64,000 bases of DNA from Acorus gramineus (Eukaryota; Streptophyta; Magnoliopsida; Acorales; Acoraceae): the NCBI GenBank assembly GCA_030737835.1, contig JAUJYN010000013.1, positions 3,326,602 through 3,390,601 on the forward strand, in the 5' to 3' direction. How positions within the stretch are numbered: position 1 is the stretch's first letter; every line of letters begins with the position of its first letter. Positions 59,490-64,000 of this stretch are shown here, piece by piece. The notes beneath the pieces are model-generated. The model was not told the DNA's origin. It saw only the letters and a list, made by a program, of their open reading frames with translations, and did not search any database. Position numbers and translations under genes: made by a program.

Positions 59490-60867
59490 TCAAACACACA
59501 CCCACACATATATCCTATTACTAGAGAGCTGGGAACACAGGATAATACCTCGAACCATGATACCCGAAGGCTGCACCTCCTCGGCCGTAAGCGCTGCAAC
59601 TCTGCCCTGGACCAACCGCGGCTGAGGAACAGGAGCACGCCTCGCCGGCTGCACTGGCTGCTGCTGACGCTGAGGCTGCTGCTGCAAGAACTGCGGCTGC
59701 GGAGGCATCACTCGGGGCAGGCCAGCATCAGGGCAATTGTATCTGATATGCCCGATGCGCTGACAATGGAAACAGCGCCGCTTCTCCGGCCGTACGGACT
59801 GGATGGGCACTGCCGCAATGGGTGCTGAATCCCACACTGGCACCGCATCTGCTGGAGGAGAGGCAGCCGCTGACTGATCGAAGCGGGGCCTCTTCCTCTT
59901 GCGCTGCCTCTGGTCCTGACTCCCGGAAGGACCCTGATCTGCAGAAGGGGTCGGAACCGTCACCATGATCCCGAGATCTCGCTCGACTGTCTTCGCCCGA
60001 GACACCAAGTCGGAGAACCTCGAGAATGCATGGGCGGTGACGTGCACCCGGATGGCGCTGCTGAGACCCAACTCGAAACGACGACACCGCGTCCCCTCAT
60101 CCATCACCAAGGCTGGAGCGAACCTGGAAAGGCTCGTGAAGCGCGTAGAGTAGTCAGCGACGGACATAGTGCCCTGAGTCAGCTGCTCAAACTCCCGCTC
60201 CACTATCTGTCGCATCGAGAAGGGGAAATACTCCTCCAAGAAATACCTCCGGAATCCCGCCCAAGAAAGCTGCTCCACTCCCTCTGGGATGTCCACCACT
60301 CGGGTAGCCCACCAGTCGGCGGCGTCACCCTTCAGCATAAAGGTGGCCAGGGAGACTCGCTGGCGATCGGTGCAAAGCATGGCCGCGAAGATCGTATCCA
60401 CCTCCCTCAACCAACGCTCTGGCGCAAGAGGATCTGCCGAGTGACCATGGAACTCGGGAGGGTGGAGCTTCAAAAGGCGTTGAGGCCGCTCTGCTGCACT
60501 CGCGCCGCCGCCTCTAGCTCCTCCTCCCTTTCCAGGGGATCCTCAACTCCTACTGCCGGAATCGCCACGGGGACTGGGGGTACATCGGGTACCACAGGCG
60601 GATCTGCCACCAAGGGGACCTGCGGAACTGCCTCGCGAGCCGCCCTCAGCTCCTGAATATCTCTAGCCTGCTCTGCCAATGCTCTGGTCTGGGCCTCCAG
60701 TGCCCTCGTCTGTGTCTCCACCAAATCAGCCAACCGAGCGAAAGCACGCTCCCAAGCAGGAGGCTCCTGCGTCAAGGGCTCTCGGTAGCATCCTCGTCTC
60801 TGGTAGGTCCGGAAACCTCCAAAGACCGAGAGGGACCTCGTCCGCGCCGTCCTCTGCGAGGAGGCAT
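59490..60867 (-). pseudogene. gag: gag of Tekay copy 2, frameshifted
   Basis: It starts at ATG 60,867 (MPPRRGRRGRGPSRS) like copy 1, but shifts frame before 60,775 and again near 60,473. From 60,473 it encodes the gag domain (LHPPEFHGHSADPLAPERWL onward) and the zinc knuckle CFHCQRIGHIRYNC near 59,770, then diverges from copy 1 after ALTAEE near 59,580. The neighbouring CDS of copy 1 is closely similar, so both belong to one family. Confidence 0.85.
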
Positions 60868-60968
60868 ATCAGCACCCTAAGAAAACCAGACACTAGGATC
60901 AGAATACTCATATAGCAATCCTAGGACTCATCTCTACGAAAGGAAGACTATTGGCTCTGACAGGACCA

Positions 60969-60981
60969 GGCTCTGATACCA
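60969..60981 (-). other. Primer binding site of Tekay copy 2
   Basis: GGCTCTGATACCA on + is the complement of TGGTATCAGAGCC, 5 bp inside the 5' LTR boundary, the same spacing as in copy 1. Confidence 0.93.
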
Positions 60982-60986
60982 ACTTT

Positions 60987-63900
60987 TGTCACGCCCCAGG
61001 GCGGCCGTCCCCGGGACGCGGCAGGTGTATATATCATATCAGAAACCTACACAAGAGGTCAAATATATATACTCTAAACCACAAAAAAAATGACAACACA
61101 GATCAAACAGGGCTGACATAATATATACACAATATAGCGGAAGCTAAAACTGAGTCTGTAACCCAAAACATATTACAGACTCGATACACAATCATATGTC
61201 CTGTGAGAGCCAATATACATAGTAACAACTGAATATATACAACACGTGCTCAGCACGGAAATACAATACATACAGCCAAGAAAAGGGATGCTGATAGCCT
61301 CTGGCACTCGCGGACGTAGCGCTGCTCCGCTACTGAAGGAATCCCTCGGAAAGCTCCAACTGCTGCTCCGGCTCCAGCTCAGGCTCAGTGGCAACTGGGG
61401 AAAAATATGCGAGGGGTGAGCCACACGCTCAGTGAACAGCACAACCCATGCATCACAGACAATATTGACCACAATTCAATCCAGCTATTCATCCCGCCTC
61501 AAAAGGGCAGGAACAACATAAACAATAATCCATCTTCAACCACTATTTCTATAACCCTGATCATACCCTCACCCTTACCCCTCAACAGGGGACTCAGGAT
61601 ATTGGGACTGACAATCATCCATAAACAAAATCCAGCGGGTCGCTCATCGCCAACCCACTACACCCTCACCCTCACCCTCAACGGGTGACATAGGATTTTG
61701 GGACTGACTAGGCTGTTGGTCACCCCATAGTCCGCCGGTAGTCTCTCCTCCACTCCGTAGGCCGCTTGGTCTCCACCCACAACTTCAGCACAGTCCGTCA
61801 CAAATATCGGGAGGCGCCTACTGATGTGGGTCCTCCGAAGGACGGCCTTTCTAACGCTGGGGCAGTCTCTACCGGATCCAACGAGGGGGACAGAACAGCC
61901 CATCCATACGCATATGATCCACTCGGATCTGCCGACTACACATCTCTACAACTCAAATGTCATGAACTCTTCAGAGTTCCTCCAGGGCGCATAACCAAGA
62001 TGCGGGGAACATGAACAATAAAAGCAAGGTTGTAATATCATTGGGGAAAGAACTCGGGAGGGCGGCGTGAGTTCCCGATATAGGATACCCCGACAACCAA
62101 ACAAGGAACACGGAGTACCCTAACCCGGGTCTCACCGCTGTCCTCGCAAGGCCCCTCCCCTATAATATTCACTAACAGGCTAATAATCATACCAATCATG
62201 CAACATTACTTATAATATTATTGGGACTAGAAACCTTGGGAGGGCAGCATGAGGTCCCGATACAGGACATCCCGACAACCAAACAAGGAACACGGAGTAC
62301 CCTAACACGGGTCTCAATGTTGACCTCGCAAGGCTCCTCCCTATAATATTATCTAAGGCATGCGATTTAACATACACTAGTATTTAATTTAATAAATAAA
62401 CTAGTAGGACGCATGCATAGGCCGAGGTTTCCTAGCATGAAAACAGGGGACATGGTGCATGGCTCTTACACCTATCCTAAGGGTGCAAGTCCCTAATATG
62501 CAAAGACTAGGGTAGCATGCATTCTACATTTAAATCATGCAAGCATGGATTACATATTATTGCAGGTTAATATACATCCATGGCGCCCCAGGAGAGGTCG
62601 GTATACGCCCAAGTGCGTATAACGCCTCTCTACTGGGTTGGATTGTCCCACTCACCGGTTATCTGGGTCGTCGCGCGACCGTCCGTCCAGATCTGCAAGA
62701 CAGACATTCAATATGGTGAGAACAATACATAAATACTTCAAAATACCCAACACTCGGACAAACGTACATACGGCCCGTACGCACGTGTATCCGAGCATCC
62801 CGACTCACTCCCGAGCCCACCGGGCAACCGCACGCACGGCCACCCGCCTCGGGCGCACAGCCGAGCCCCGGCCCGCGCGCCAAGGCGCACTGCCGATCCC
62901 AGCCCGCACACCCGAACACCACCGACGCACTGCCGCGCGCCTGCCCGCGCGCCCCGACGCACTGCCGCACGCACGCGCACGCTCGCGCGCGCCCGCGCGC
63001 ACCGCGCGTCCAGCCCAGCGCGCCCCCGCGCGTACTGCACGCACGCCGCAGCACGCGCACGCACTGGTCCCCAGCACTGCGCCCAGGCGCATGCCCAGGC
63101 GCCCTGCCCAGCACCCAGGCACAGTGCCCAGGCGCCCTGCCCGCGCGCGCGCACGCTCGCGCGTACTCCCGCGCGCGCCCGCGCGCACCCGCGCGCACTC
63201 CCTCGCACACCCCCGCTCGCGCCAGTACCCGCGCGAACCCGCGCACCCGTGCGCGACTGCGCGCTCGACTGCGCCCGCCAGCGCCCAGCACCTGCGTCCA
63301 GCGCCCCCCCGCACGGACGCCCGCGCGCACCCCCGCGCGCACGCGCGCGCGCCCCTGCCAGCTGCTGCGCCTGTGCTGCCTGTGCTGCTGCCAGTGCTGC
63401 TGCCACCAGCCACCCTGCCCGAGCACCTCCACCACCACCCACCGACCTCCGACCACCACCCCAGCCCTCCGACGGCCACCCACAGCCGCCGACCTCCACC
63501 CAACCCCAAACCCCCCCCCCTATCAAGCATCTAAGCATGAAAAAGAGGGAAAGAAGGCTTACCGAGGGGAGGAAAGGAAGTCCGGTTGCTCTCCGCGCAC
63601 CGAAACCTCTCCCAAAGGGCTTCCAACGCCCGGATCTACTCCCACCTCCAAAATGGGCCAAAACAGAGGAGAAGAGAGGGGGGACGGAGGGGCAAATCTC
63701 ACCGAAATCCAGATTTGAAAGCACCGGAGTGTAGATCGGGACCCGATCTACACTTCCTATGCTTTAGGTTTTAAGCTTTGAGGGCTCTAGGGGGGTCAAA
63801 AGTGAGAAAAGGAGAGAGGGGAGAGAGAAAATGAAATTGGTAGGGATGATGAATAGTGATTTTGAATTTAGATTACACATATATATAGTGAGCGACTTAA

Positions 63901-64000
63901 AAACCCGGATACGCCCCGGAACTGTGAAATTTCGAAAACGTTGCTGGAATTCGATGAAATTTTCGTGAGAGGCCTAAAATGGCACCAGGACACCAAATAT
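60987..64000 (-). repeat. 5' LTR of Tekay copy 2, truncated by the window edge
   Basis: Starts TGTCACGCC at 60,987 and aligns with 54,964 onward; by comparison about 150-180 bp lie beyond the window. GC-rich core at about 62,770-63,420, with a few small deletions relative to the 3' LTR. Donor- and acceptor-like sites at 63,561-63,562 and 62,693-62,694. Confidence 0.92.

Larger units (their letters stand above)
54964..64000 (-). mobile_element. Tekay chromovirus copy 2, internally deleted, right end outside window
   Basis: In minus orientation: 5' LTR from beyond 64,000 to 60,987, primer site, frame-broken gag, a block of LTR-like sequence, an RT remnant, the chromodomain end, polypurine tract and 3' LTR (54,964-58,157). 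The two LTRs are close to identical, implying recent insertion. TTGGT at 54,959-54,963 is the left target-site candidate; its partner lies outside. Protease, most of RT, RNase H and integrase are missing, so it depends on other copies. Confidence 0.92.

Overview
This window is nuclear DNA from a flowering plant. It holds a split mitochondrial sulfur-metabolism gene with nine exons, an intronless PPR gene, and dense nested plant transposons (Mutator-like, Ty1/copia, Ty3/gypsy chromovirus and Tat-like). A GC-rich, intronless PPR gene in AT-rich surroundings leans toward a monocot, but that is inference. Nothing here looks bacterial or organellar.

Layout. (1) About 1-18,378 is an old Mutator-like element (MULE). 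It carries an Ulp1/SENP-like protease gene on + and a decayed MURA-type transposase on -, arranged convergently. Its first protease exon is split by a 10-kb Ty3/gypsy element of Tekay/Del chromovirus type (832-10,857) with a perfect 5-bp target duplication. (2) 18,533-23,124 is a decayed copia element with both LTRs. (3) 23,170-26,925 is a near-palindromic Mutator-type MITE with a 9-bp target duplication, split in its centre by a solo Tekay LTR with its own 5-bp duplication. (4) 28,045-32,657 is an apparently intact ETHE1 persulfide dioxygenase gene on -. (5) 32.7-42.0 kb is AT-rich intergenic DNA with a truncated LINE-like insert, a SINE remnant, a 165-bp tandem duplication and a few orphan exon-like pieces. 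(6) 42,034-43,131 is an intact PPR gene on -. (7) 43.1-46.9 kb is intergenic DNA with a 59-bp poly(T). (8) 46.9-64.0 kb is a retrotransposon nest. It has a short LTR with a gag fragment, then a Tat-like element in minus orientation (gag, integrase tail) with a plus-strand, so antisense, plant-mobile-domain/coiled-coil gene. A second, internally deleted Tekay element on - is inserted in the Tat gag and runs off the right edge.

Only ETHE1 and the PPR gene look functional as host genes. The most unusual structures are: four consecutive stem-loops with 8-nt loops and compensatory stem changes (50,491-50,634); a 21-bp motif scattered in one orientation through the non-coding parts of the MULE; a candidate intron conserved in four Tekay LTRs that would remove their CpG-rich core; two GC-AG introns in ETHE1; and the loss of two of three catalytic residues in the MULE-borne Ulp1-like protease. 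All calls come from reading the sequence; no database search was run.
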